A stretch of 64,000 bases of DNA from the NCBI RefSeq assembly GCF_009764265.1, contig NZ_RWIR01000004.1, forward strand, positions 83,593 to 147,592. Reading direction: 5' to 3'. Below are positions 1 through 6,562 of the stretch, piece by piece. A program made the position numbers and the translations under genes. Below the pieces are notes generated by a model. That model was not told the origin of the DNA. It did not search any database and saw only the letters and a list, made by a program, of their open reading frames with translations. Within the stretch, counting starts at the first letter, position 1. Each line of letters starts with the position of its first letter. This stretch comes from Pseudomonas sp. PB101. Lineage in GTDB: Bacteria > Pseudomonadota > Gammaproteobacteria > Pseudomonadales > Pseudomonadaceae.

Positions 1-217
1 CGTACCGTCCCTTTTCGTATTGCACGCCCTTGACGATGTGCTCCTTGGTGACTTCCTTGCCCGTGACCTTGTTGACTCGCTTGTAGCCCACCGGGTCCAT
101 GCTGCGGCTGTCGAGCCAGTCGAAATCGACGCCCTGGGATGACGTTGCCGAGACCAGCGCCACAGGGATGTGCACCAGTCCGAAGCTGATTGCGCCTTTC
201 CAGATTGCCCGTGCCAT
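1..217 (-). CDS. ku: Ku protein (bacterial NHEJ), N-terminal fragment
   Basis: The 72 visible residues begin MARAIWKGAISFGLVHIPV, the characteristic start of bacterial Ku. Bacterial Ku is a homodimeric ring that binds DNA double-strand ends and recruits the ligase LigD for non-homologous end joining. The gene reads leftwards from an ATG at 215-217 and is cut by the window edge, so the core ring domain and C-terminal tail are not visible. LigD would be expected nearby outside the window. The family call is safe from the N-terminus alone; whether the gene is intact cannot be judged. Confidence 0.9.
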   Translation of the reverse strand, partial: MARAIWKGAISFGLVHIPVALVSATSSQGVDFDWLDSRSMDPVGYKRVNKVTGKEVTKEHIVKGVQYEKGRY

Positions 218-410
218 GGTCGTCTACTCGCGAGTGATGTTCAGGTGACCTGCGGCCTCGAGCAAAAGTTTCAGTGGTTTGCGCGGTCGTTCCCGTGGCC
301 GGATCAACGTGGTGTTACATCTTGCCGGGGAGGTTTTTGTTAACAAATCCGAACCCCGGGCGTAGCGTGGTATCGAAGTCCTTATCCACGTCACGCACAG
401 AGGCATTGCC

Positions 411-758
411 ATGAACCGATACGTGTTTGGCGCCATCGCGCTGCTCATGAGTGCGGTACTCGGGCCATGGGTCCAGGCCGATACACCCGCGTCGTGGCAA
501 TTGGCCCAGAACCTGCCGGGCCGCACCAACAACAATCCCTACAGCAGCCCGATCAACCGGGCCAACCCCAACAGCATGCAAGGCACTCGACCCAGTGCCC
601 CGGCCATTCGCGGGCCTAACACTGTCCCGGTTCCGCGCCCGCCGACGCTGGACAATGGCGGTATCGGCAATCGTTATCCCGAGCGCACCGCGCCCGCCAG
701 TCCACCGAAATTCATACCCAATCCTGCCCCTCGGGACACCGGTAGCAGCAACCGTTGA
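411..758 (+). CDS. small secreted proline/asparagine-rich protein, unknown function
   Basis: 115 residues. The start is a hydrophobic signal peptide (MNRYVFGAIALLMSAVLGP) ending near VQA-D. The mature part is low-complexity and rich in Pro, Asn, Arg and Ser, with no recognisable domain and no cysteines. A GAGG ribosome-binding site lies about 8 nt before the ATG. It sits 76 nt upstream of the PQQ sugar dehydrogenase on the same strand and could be cotranscribed with it. It is probably periplasmic or exported and intrinsically disordered. I do not recognise a named family. An overlapping ORF in another frame (451-771) is a shadow. Confidence 0.6.
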   Translation: MNRYVFGAIALLMSAVLGPWVQADTPASWQLAQNLPGRTNNNPYSSPINRANPNSMQGTRPSAPAIRGPNTVPVPRPPTLDNGGIGNRYPERTAPASPPKFIPNPAPRDTGSSNR

Positions 759-834
759 GTGGCAGGCATGACGTCTGCCCGCTATTTTTTACCGACCCCC
801 ACCAAACTTCAGATCATCAGAAAAGGAATCCTGC

Positions 835-1986
835 ATGTTGCGCAAACACTTATTGGCAACCCTCTGTGCCGGCGCATTGATCAGCGCCACTGTTCCTGCG
901 CTTGCCGCGTCCACCCAGACGATGAAAAGCGAAGAGGGCACCCTTGAGGTGACCCCGGTCGTGACCGGGCTGGAGCATCCCTGGGCACTGGCGTTCCTGC
1001 CGGACGGTAAAAACATGCTGGTGACCGAACGGCCCGGCAACCTGCGGCTGGTCAGCGCCGACGGCAAGTTGTCGGCACCGCTCAATGGCGTGCCCGCGGT
1101 CTGGGCCAAGGGGCAGGGTGGTTTGCTGGACGTCGCGTTGTCGCCGGATTTCAAGCAGGACCGTATGGTCTATCTGTCCTATGCCGAAGGTGGCGGCGAG
1201 GATAACAAGGCGGGCACGGCGGTGGGCCGCGGCCGGCTCTCCGACGACATGACGGCGCTCAAGGATTTCCGGGTGATCCTGCGCCAGGAACCGAAACTCT
1301 CGGTCGGCAACCATTTCGGCTCGCGCCTGGTGTTCGATCGCGACGGCTATCTGTTCGTGACCCTGGGCGAAAACAATGACCGCCCGACCGCCCAGGACCT
1401 CGACAAGCTGCAAGGCAAAGTGGTGCGGATCTACCCGGACGGCACGGTGCCCAAGGACAATCCCTTTGTCGGCCAGGCCAACGTGCGCCCGGAAATCTGG
1501 TCCTACGGGCAGCGTAATCCGCAAGGCGCGGCGCTCAACCCGTGGAACGGCACGCTGTGGGAAAACGAACACGGCCCCCTGGGCGGCGATGAAATCAACA
1601 TCATCGAACGCGGCAAGAACTACGGCTGGCCGCTGGCGACCCATGGCATCAACTACTCCGGTCAACCGATTCCCGAAGCCCGGGGAGATACCGCCGAAGG
1701 TACCGTTGCCCCGAACCATGTCTGGGAAAAGTCCCCGGGCCTGAGTGGCATGGCGTTCTACGATGCCGATCGATTCAAGGCCTGGCAGCGCAATGTGTTC
1801 ATCGGCGCGTTGGTCAGCGAGGAACTGATCCGCCTGGAGTTCGATGGCGACAAGGTGGTGCACGAAGAGCGCTTGCTCGGCGATTTTAAAAAGCGCATTC
1901 GCGATGTGCGCCAAGGGCCCGATGGTTATCTGTATGTGTTGACCGATGAGGAGAACGGCGGGTTGTACAGGGTCGGGTTGAAATAG
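835..1986 (+). CDS. PQQ-dependent aldose sugar dehydrogenase (YliI/Asd-like)
   Basis: 383 residues with a signal peptide (MLRKHLLATLCAGALISATVPALAA), followed by a six-bladed beta-propeller of the soluble glucose dehydrogenase/sorbosone dehydrogenase family. Family landmarks are GLEHPWALAFLPDG near residue 45, the VGNHFGSRLVFD blade start, RNPQGAALNPWNGTLWENEHGP and GGDEINIIERGKNYGWP (PQQ/calcium region). Such enzymes oxidise aldoses in the periplasm with pyrroloquinoline quinone and pass electrons to the respiratory chain. An AAAAGGA ribosome-binding site precedes the ATG. The gene is convergent with the following DUF2834 gene with only 7 nt between stops. The substrate cannot be read from the sequence. 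Confidence 0.88.
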   Translation: MLRKHLLATLCAGALISATVPALAASTQTMKSEEGTLEVTPVVTGLEHPWALAFLPDGKNMLVTERPGNLRLVSADGKLSAPLNGVPAVWAKGQGGLLDVALSPDFKQDRMVYLSYAEGGGEDNKAGTAVGRGRLSDDMTALKDFRVILRQEPKLSVGNHFGSRLVFDRDGYLFVTLGENNDRPTAQDLDKLQGKVVRIYPDGTVPKDNPFVGQANVRPEIWSYGQRNPQGAALNPWNGTLWENEHGPLGGDEINIIERGKNYGWPLATHGINYSGQPIPEARGDTAEGTVAPNHVWEKSPGLSGMAFYDADRFKAWQRNVFIGALVSEELIRLEFDGDKVVHEERLLGDFKKRIRDVRQGPDGYLYVLTDEENGGLYRVGLK

Positions 1987-1993
1987 GCCCGGG

Positions 1994-2329
1994 TCAGTTC
2001 TGCCGAGTGGCGCCAGCGAATCTCTTGCGATCCTGAATCCCGCGTACCACCAGATACATCAATGGCCCCATCGACACAAACACAGCGGTAATCAGGAGAT
2101 AGGGCACCACCGAAAGCGCCGATTGCCCACGCTTTCTGGCATCGCGGTACATCCAGATGCCCGCCAGCGTCGCCAGCAGGTAAAGATCAATCACAACCTG
2201 TGCAGTATCGGGTCGTGACATCAGGCTGATGCCGAAATCGATCAGTGATTGTTCGGCCTGGAGCATTACCGAAACGGTGTATCCGGCAAACGCGATCAGG
2301 GCGATAAGGGGCAGGGCGATGGCCTTCAT
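1994..2329 (-). CDS. DUF2834-type small membrane protein
   Basis: 111 residues with three hydrophobic stretches: about residues 3-22, 45-62 and 75-95. The motif LYLLATLAGIWMYRDARKRG and the closing YLVVRGIQDRKRF fit the DUF2834 family of small inner-membrane proteins of unknown function. An AAGGAA ribosome-binding site precedes the ATG. It is divergent from the threonine dehydratase leader region and convergent with the sugar dehydrogenase. No function can be proposed from context. Confidence 0.65.
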   Translation of the reverse strand: MKAIALPLIALIAFAGYTVSVMLQAEQSLIDFGISLMSRPDTAQVVIDLYLLATLAGIWMYRDARKRGQSALSVVPYLLITAVFVSMGPLMYLVVRGIQDRKRFAGATRQN

Positions 2330-2391
2330 GTGTTCCTTCCTTGGGCAATGACTGGAACCGGCAGCCTATAGTGACGACCACAAATTTGCCA

Positions 2392-2420
2392 TTGACTTGC
2401 CATCAGCGTCCGGCTAAGTT
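2392..2420 (+). promoter_or_regulatory. candidate sigma70 promoter of the threonine dehydratase leader
   Basis: TTGACT at 2392-2397 and TAAGTT at 2415-2420 are separated by 17 bp. This promoter would start the transcript near 2427, at or next to the leader-peptide ATG, implying a very short or absent untranslated leader. An alternative -10 (TATAGT, 2367-2372) would give a longer leader but has no clear -35. Confidence 0.4.
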
Positions 2421-2426
2421 CGAGCC

Positions 2427-2492
2427 ATGACTTTCACTGTATCGCGTTGCCAGCCAAGCATTATTACCGCCATTCCTCATTTGGCGGGCTAG
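2427..2492 (+). CDS. leader peptide of the threonine dehydratase attenuator (21 aa)
   Basis: The short ORF reads MTFTVSRCQPSIITAIPHLAG and stops at TAG 2490-2492. It holds three Ile and three Thr codons, clustered as Ile-Ile-Thr-Ala-Ile at 2460-2474. Isoleucine is the end product of the pathway started by the downstream enzyme, and threonine is its substrate. The ORF ends just where the alternative hairpins begin, as leader peptides of amino-acid attenuators do. The ribosome-binding site is weak (GAG two nt before the ATG), so translation may be close to leaderless. Confidence 0.65.
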   Translation: MTFTVSRCQPSIITAIPHLAG

Positions 2493-2533
2493 CTCACGAC
2501 TGCAGCACCCAACCCGCCCTAGAGGCGGGTTTT
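2467..2533 (+). promoter_or_regulatory. transcription attenuator with 1:2, 2:3 and 3:4 hairpins
   Basis: Four complementary segments are visible. Segment 1 is CCGCC (2467-2471, inside the Thr-Ala codons right after Ile-Ile), segment 2 is GGCGGG (2483-2488), segment 3 is CCCGCC (2513-2518) and segment 4 is GGCGGGT (2524-2530) followed by Ts. Segment 3:4 is an intrinsic terminator with loop CTAGA. Segment 2:3 is the antiterminator and 1:2 the protector. A ribosome stalled on the Ile codons would cover segment 1 and free 2 to pair with 3, so read-through follows. A ribosome reaching the stop would cover segment 2 and let 3:4 terminate. Confidence 0.7.
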
Positions 2534-2576
2534 CATTTTCTGTCTCCCGGGCTTCGATCAATGTCAGGAGACGACC

Positions 2577-3590
2577 ATGAGCTTTACCACCGATCAGCAA
2601 GCCCTGCTGGGACGCTACGTAAAAGAGATCCTTGCCGCGCCGGTGTACGAACTGGCGGTGCGCACGCCGTTGCAAGCGGCGCCGGCCCTGTCTGAAGCCT
2701 TGGGCAATCAGGTCCTGCTCAAGCGCGAAGACTTGCAGCCGACCTTCTCCTTCAAGATCCGCGGCGCCTACAACAAGCTGGTGCAACTGAGCGACGCGCA
2801 AAAGGCTCGCGGCGTGGTAACGGCCTCTGCCGGTAATCATGCCCAGGGCGTGGCCCTGGCGGCGCGGGAGTTGGGGATCGATGCCACCATCGTGATGCCG
2901 TGCACGACACCGCAATTGAAGGTCGTCGGGGTGCGCAGTCGCGGTGCCGATGCGGTGCTGTACGGCGAGAGCTTTCCGTTTGCACTGGCCTATGCACTGG
3001 ACCTGGCCCGGGAGACCGGTCGCACCTTTGTTTCGCCCTTCGACGATCCGGAGGTGATCGCGGGCCAAGGCACGGTAGCCATGGAAATCCTGCGCCAGCA
3101 CCAAGGTCCGCTGGACGCGATCTTCGTGCCGGTGGGAGGCGGGGGGCTGATCGCGGGTATCGCCGCCTACGTCAAATACTTGCAACCGCAGGTGCGCATC
3201 ATTGGTGTCGAGTCGGAACATTCCGCGTGTCTGCAAGCGGCGATGCAAGCCAGCGAACGGGTGGTACTGCCCAGCGTTGGCACCTTCGCCGACGGCGTGG
3301 CGGTGGCGCAGATCGGCGCTTATGGCTTCGAGGTTTGCCGGTTTTGCGTCGATGAGGTGCTGACGGTCAGCAACGATGAGCTTTGCGCCGCGATCAAGAA
3401 CATCTACGACGATACCCGCTCGATCACCGAACCTTCCGGCGCGCTGGCGGTGGCCGGCATCAAGAAGCATGTGGCTCGCAGCGGGGCTCGTGGTCAGACC
3501 CTGATCGCCATCGATTCGGGAGCCAATATCAATTTCGACAGCCTGGGGCATGTGGCCGAGCGCGCCGCGTTGAGTGGCGCCCCGGCTTGA
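2577..3590 (+). CDS. threonine dehydratase, catalytic domain only
   Basis: 337 residues of fold-type II PLP enzyme. The PLP lysine is K60 in the PTFSFKIRGAYN motif. The phosphate-binding PVGGGGLIAG loop lies near residue 185, and SAGNHAQGVALAA and ITEPSGALAVAG are typical of threonine deaminase. The reaction deaminates L-threonine to 2-oxobutanoate, the first step to isoleucine. The protein ends shortly after the catalytic domain (FDSLGHVAERAALSG), so the C-terminal ACT-like regulatory region that makes biosynthetic IlvA about 500 residues is missing. The ribosome-binding site is CAGGAG before the ATG. Upstream lies an attenuator sensing Ile/Thr, which supports an anabolic role despite the short, catabolic-like length. 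Confidence 0.9.
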   Translation: MSFTTDQQALLGRYVKEILAAPVYELAVRTPLQAAPALSEALGNQVLLKREDLQPTFSFKIRGAYNKLVQLSDAQKARGVVTASAGNHAQGVALAARELGIDATIVMPCTTPQLKVVGVRSRGADAVLYGESFPFALAYALDLARETGRTFVSPFDDPEVIAGQGTVAMEILRQHQGPLDAIFVPVGGGGLIAGIAAYVKYLQPQVRIIGVESEHSACLQAAMQASERVVLPSVGTFADGVAVAQIGAYGFEVCRFCVDEVLTVSNDELCAAIKNIYDDTRSITEPSGALAVAGIKKHVARSGARGQTLIAIDSGANINFDSLGHVAERAALSGAPA

Positions 3591-3618
3591 CGCTTGTCCC
3601 GTGGCGAGGGATGCCGGG

Positions 3619-4101
3619 TTATTCCTGAACGGCTTTCTCGACCTTGTTCGACGCCGACCAGATGCGGTAGCGCACTTCGATGTCCTTGGGCACGTACAGC
3701 ACGAGCGGCAGCTTGCTGTTGTAACGCAGCAGGAAACCGTCACCGACCACCGGGACAAAATCCTGTTTGCTTGTGCCGGGCGGGCAAGCCATCAGCGTGC
3801 TCATCGGGCCGATGACTTTTTCCAGGCGATAGAAGGGGTAGCCCCAACCCTCGAGGTTCTTCTCCTCGAGAATGCCGCCCAGACGGGGGCGATTACAGTC
3901 TGCGGTCATCGTTTTGCCGGCCAGGATCTCGACCTGGAAGTCGTCTTCCCGGGCCTGTGGCGCGAGGTGAATCACCTGGCGGGTAAACCCGCTTTCGGCT
4001 TTCGGATAGGGAGCGGTGTCTTCGAGTTTGGCGGCGTGGGCCACGCCAGCCAGCCCCAGTGCGAGCAGCGTTGCGCTGGACTTGATGGTCAATGAGTTCA
4101 T
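3619..4101 (-). CDS. eco: ecotin, periplasmic serine protease inhibitor
   Basis: 160 residues from an ATG at 4099-4101 preceded by AAGGAGG; an upstream in-frame ATG has no such site. A signal peptide ends at AHA-A near residue 23. The mature sequence matches ecotin throughout: [60 protein letters not shown]. The reactive P1 residue is Met104 in STLM-A, and C69 and C106 fit the conserved disulfide. Ecotin dimers inhibit trypsin-fold proteases, including neutrophil elastase, and protect the periplasm from host or predator enzymes. The gene is convergent with the threonine dehydratase gene. Confidence 0.95.
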   Translation of the reverse strand: MNSLTIKSSATLLALGLAGVAHAAKLEDTAPYPKAESGFTRQVIHLAPQAREDDFQVEILAGKTMTADCNRPRLGGILEEKNLEGWGYPFYRLEKVIGPMSTLMACPPGTSKQDFVPVVGDGFLLRYNSKLPLVLYVPKDIEVRYRIWSASNKVEKAVQE

Positions 4102-4376
4102 GTTGCCTCCTTGCTTGAAGTGAAGGGCGGCATTTTCACCGTCGTGTGCAATGAATGCAAACCGCCGAGCGTGCAAATTGCAGGATCACGCGGGACGTTT
4201 ATTGCAAACTGCAACACAGGGTTTACAGATGATTTACCTAAACCCTTGATTTACCGATGAGCTGCACAGCGAAATCCAGGGCATGTTTTATGCTGTAGCT
4301 GTCCTTGAAGCTCGCCGCGATTTCACATGAGCGAGCATTGCCCATCATTGGCAGTCTCACAAAGGAGAGGGTCGCC

Positions 4377-4643
4377 ATGTTTCTTTCTGCCCTGGAAATT
4401 CGCAACATCATCGAAAGCAGTTTTCTCCCCAAACGCTGCCAGTGCACGCTGTCGCCGGATCTGTCGATGACCGTCAAGGTCTATGCCGACGGGCAGACCG
4501 ATCACCTCGATCTGTTGGTGACCGGCATCGATGCCTCCGGGCTCAATGGTTGTCGGGAAATAAACGAGTTGATTGCCCAACTGCGTTCCAGGCAGCAACA
4601 CGTAGAGGTCGAACCGCACTCGATGCTGGGCAAGGCGCTCTAG
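4377..4643 (+). CDS. DUF1652 protein
   Basis: 88 residues starting MFLSALEIRNIIESSFLPKRCQC, a recognisable DUF1652 opening found almost only in pseudomonads. I chose the ATG at 4377 because a good AAAGGAGAGG ribosome-binding site stands just before it; the longer upstream reading has none. Cysteines C21 and C23 (RCQC) are conserved in the family as I recall it. The function is unknown; a small cytoplasmic protein is expected. Its stop overlaps the stop of the convergent membrane-protein gene by 4 nt. Confidence 0.8.
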   Translation: MFLSALEIRNIIESSFLPKRCQCTLSPDLSMTVKVYADGQTDHLDLLVTGIDASGLNGCREINELIAQLRSRQQHVEVEPHSMLGKAL

Positions 4644-5035
4644 CCAGCGGCTTTTTGCTCGACAGACACGCGCCGGGCCTGGAAAAACGCCAGGCCCAGC
4701 GCCAGTTCAACCCCGACAGCCAGCAAAATGCCCGGCCCGGCATGGCCATTGAGCCATTCGCCGAAACCCAGCGCCGCCAGCCCCCAGCAGCCGACCACGA
4801 AGCCATGGCTCAATGCATTTCGGGTAGCTGATGGCGGTTCATGGCGAACCAGAAAAAATATCACGCTCAACGCTGCAAACAGCACAGCGGTGCGTCGTGC
4901 GATCAATCCCGCCGCGAATGAGAACTCCATATCCCAGAGTGTCAGTAACCACTGGGGTGCAAGGCCCCAGACCAGACTCAGCAAAAGACATAAAGCGGCG
5001 GTAAATGTCGACAGCGTGCGAAACGGCAACTGCAT
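4640..5035 (-). CDS. small four-helix inner-membrane protein, unknown function
   Basis: 131 residues from the ATG of MQLPFRTLSTFTAALCLLL. The longer reading adds 13 polar residues and lacks a ribosome-binding site. Four hydrophobic helices are visible at about residues 8-30, 45-65, 78-95 and 103-120. The general pattern resembles DUF4345-like or other small integral membrane proteins, but I cannot assign a family firmly. The stop overlaps the DUF1652 stop tail to tail. Confidence 0.55.
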   Translation of the reverse strand: MQLPFRTLSTFTAALCLLLSLVWGLAPQWLLTLWDMEFSFAAGLIARRTAVLFAALSVIFFLVRHEPPSATRNALSHGFVVGCWGLAALGFGEWLNGHAGPGILLAVGVELALGLAFFQARRVSVEQKAAG

Positions 5036-5126
5036 GGCGAATCCTTGCGGGCAGTGAGGGAGGCGCCAGAGCATAGCGCCGTAACCCTCAAAGGCATACC
5101 GCCAGCAAGCAAATCAGACGTTTCGC

Positions 5127-5393
5127 TCAGCCCTGGTTCTCGCAGGCGTCGGAAAGTTTACGGTAGGTGATTTCTGCGGGTTTTCCCGTGTCGTCGATGT
5201 ACTTCATGTCGGCCTTGACCACTTTGCACTCCAGAGTGTCGGGCTCGGTCAGTGAAATCACTTTGCTGACATGCAACGGCATTCCGTAGTGATAAGGCAC
5301 GGCCTGGGAGGTGGTGGTGTCATTGGCCTGAGCCAGGCCGGCAAATGCGGTGCAGGCGAGGGCGGCGGTAACCAGCAGGGTACGAGTGTTCAT
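5127..5393 (-). CDS. DUF2790 periplasmic protein
   Basis: 88 residues from ATG 5391-5393, with GGAG before it. The signal peptide MNTRTLLVTAALACTAFAGLAQA is followed by a mature part with YHYGMPLHVSKVISL and a closing YRKLSDAC. This is the Pseudomonas DUF2790 pattern: small periplasmic proteins of about 85-90 residues, often in several copies per genome. The two mature cysteines (CKVVKAD and SDAC) probably form a disulfide. The function is not established. The longer upstream reading frame is arginine-rich and looks spurious. Confidence 0.8.
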   Translation of the reverse strand: MNTRTLLVTAALACTAFAGLAQANDTTTSQAVPYHYGMPLHVSKVISLTEPDTLECKVVKADMKYIDDTGKPAEITYRKLSDACENQG

Positions 5394-5478
5394 CAGCGAT
5401 CTCCGGTGCGGACGGATAGTCAGTTCGATGTGTGGCTTGTCGAACCTGCCGCACTGGGCGTCAGAACAGTCTGAGGGC

Positions 5479-5507
5479 GTGCGGTCCAGTGAAGTGTTGG
5501 ACCGCAC
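5479..5507. repeat. 10-bp perfect inverted repeat in the gap upstream of the DUF2790 gene
   Basis: GTGCGGTCCA (5479-5488) and TGGACCGCAC (5498-5507) flank a 9-nt loop. There is no T-run on either side, so it is not a good intrinsic terminator. It lies between the end of the mannitol operon and the DUF2790 start, and could be an operator or a weak end-of-operon hairpin. Confidence 0.4.
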
Positions 5508-5611
5508 GGTTAAGCGAGGGTTAACCCGGCTGAGCGCCGTCTGTCGCGAATGCGCGGTCACGGGTATCAGTTAAGACCATCGGGCGCCTGATGGAAAGTC
5601 ATCGCGAGCAG

Positions 5612-6556
5612 TCAGTGCAACGCCAACTGCCGCCGATAAGGCAAATCCGGGCCGGTCTTGCCGCACGTCAACGCCGCCGCCTGCACCGCGAACTTGAGCA
5701 TGCGGTCGATCTGTTCGCGACCCAGTTGCTTCACACCTTCCACCGAATCCAGCTGCTGCTCGGTCAGCCAGGCAATCAACGCTGCCTGAAAGGTATCGCC
5801 AGCGCCTACGGTGTCGACGATGGTTACCGCACAGGCTGGCGTCGACCACGAGCCGTGAGCCCGGCTGAATACGCTCGCGCCTTCGCCGCCGCGCGTCAGG
5901 AACACCAGCTGACAGCGATGCTGTAACCAGCCTTCGATCACCTGCGCCGGATCCTGCCCCGGGTACAACAGATGCAGGTCCTCGTCGCTGACCTTGATCA
6001 GGTCGGCCAGCTTTGACAGCGTCGCGATCCGTTCACGCCACAGGTCAATGTCCGGCTGCGGGTTCAGGCGCACGTTCGGATCGAGGCTGATCAGGCGCTT
6101 GCCGCTTTCCCGGCGCACCAATGCCAATAGCGTGTCGGCGATCGGCTGCACCACCAGGGAAAACGAGCCGACATGCAGGCCGCGCACCTCGGGGCCGAGT
6201 GTCGGCAGGTGTTGCGGTTGCAATTGCCGGTCCGCGCAGCCTTCGCCACGGAAGCTGTACTGCGGCGAGCCATTGGCCCCGACCGCGACCATCGCCAGGG
6301 TGGTCGGCGCGGCGAATTCGAGCAGGAAGTCCTCGCGCACGCCTTCATCCTGCAGCACCTGCAACAGGCGCCGTCCGAGATAGTCGGTGGACAATCCGGC
6401 CAACAGCGCCGCGTCCACGCCCAACCGGCGCAAGCCCACCGCCACGTTGAACGGCGAGCCACCGGCGACGGCTTTGAAATTCACTTTGGACGCCAGGCCA
6501 CCGGCGTCGTTTTCACTGAAAAAATCGAACAGCGCTTCGCCACACACCAGGTACAT
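5612..6556 (-). CDS. mtlZ: fructokinase (PfkB family), last gene of mannitol operon
   Basis: 314 residues of the PfkB/ribokinase fold. The N-terminal substrate lid region reads CGEALFDFF..., with GGSPFNVAVGLRRLG near residue 32 and the C-terminal ATP/catalytic signature DTVGAGDTFQAALIAWL near 248-264 (catalytic Asp in GAGDTF). It phosphorylates the fructose released by mannitol dehydrogenase to fructose 6-phosphate. It starts 6 nt after the stop of mtlY, clearly in the same operon. The order mtlE-F-G-K-D-Y-Z matches the operon known from P. fluorescens DSM 50106, on which the symbol is based. Confidence 0.92.
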   Translation of the reverse strand: MYLVCGEALFDFFSENDAGGLASKVNFKAVAGGSPFNVAVGLRRLGVDAALLAGLSTDYLGRRLLQVLQDEGVREDFLLEFAAPTTLAMVAVGANGSPQYSFRGEGCADRQLQPQHLPTLGPEVRGLHVGSFSLVVQPIADTLLALVRRESGKRLISLDPNVRLNPQPDIDLWRERIATLSKLADLIKVSDEDLHLLYPGQDPAQVIEGWLQHRCQLVFLTRGGEGASVFSRAHGSWSTPACAVTIVDTVGAGDTFQAALIAWLTEQQLDSVEGVKQLGREQIDRMLKFAVQAAALTCGKTGPDLPYRRQLALH

Positions 6557-6562
6557 AGTCGT

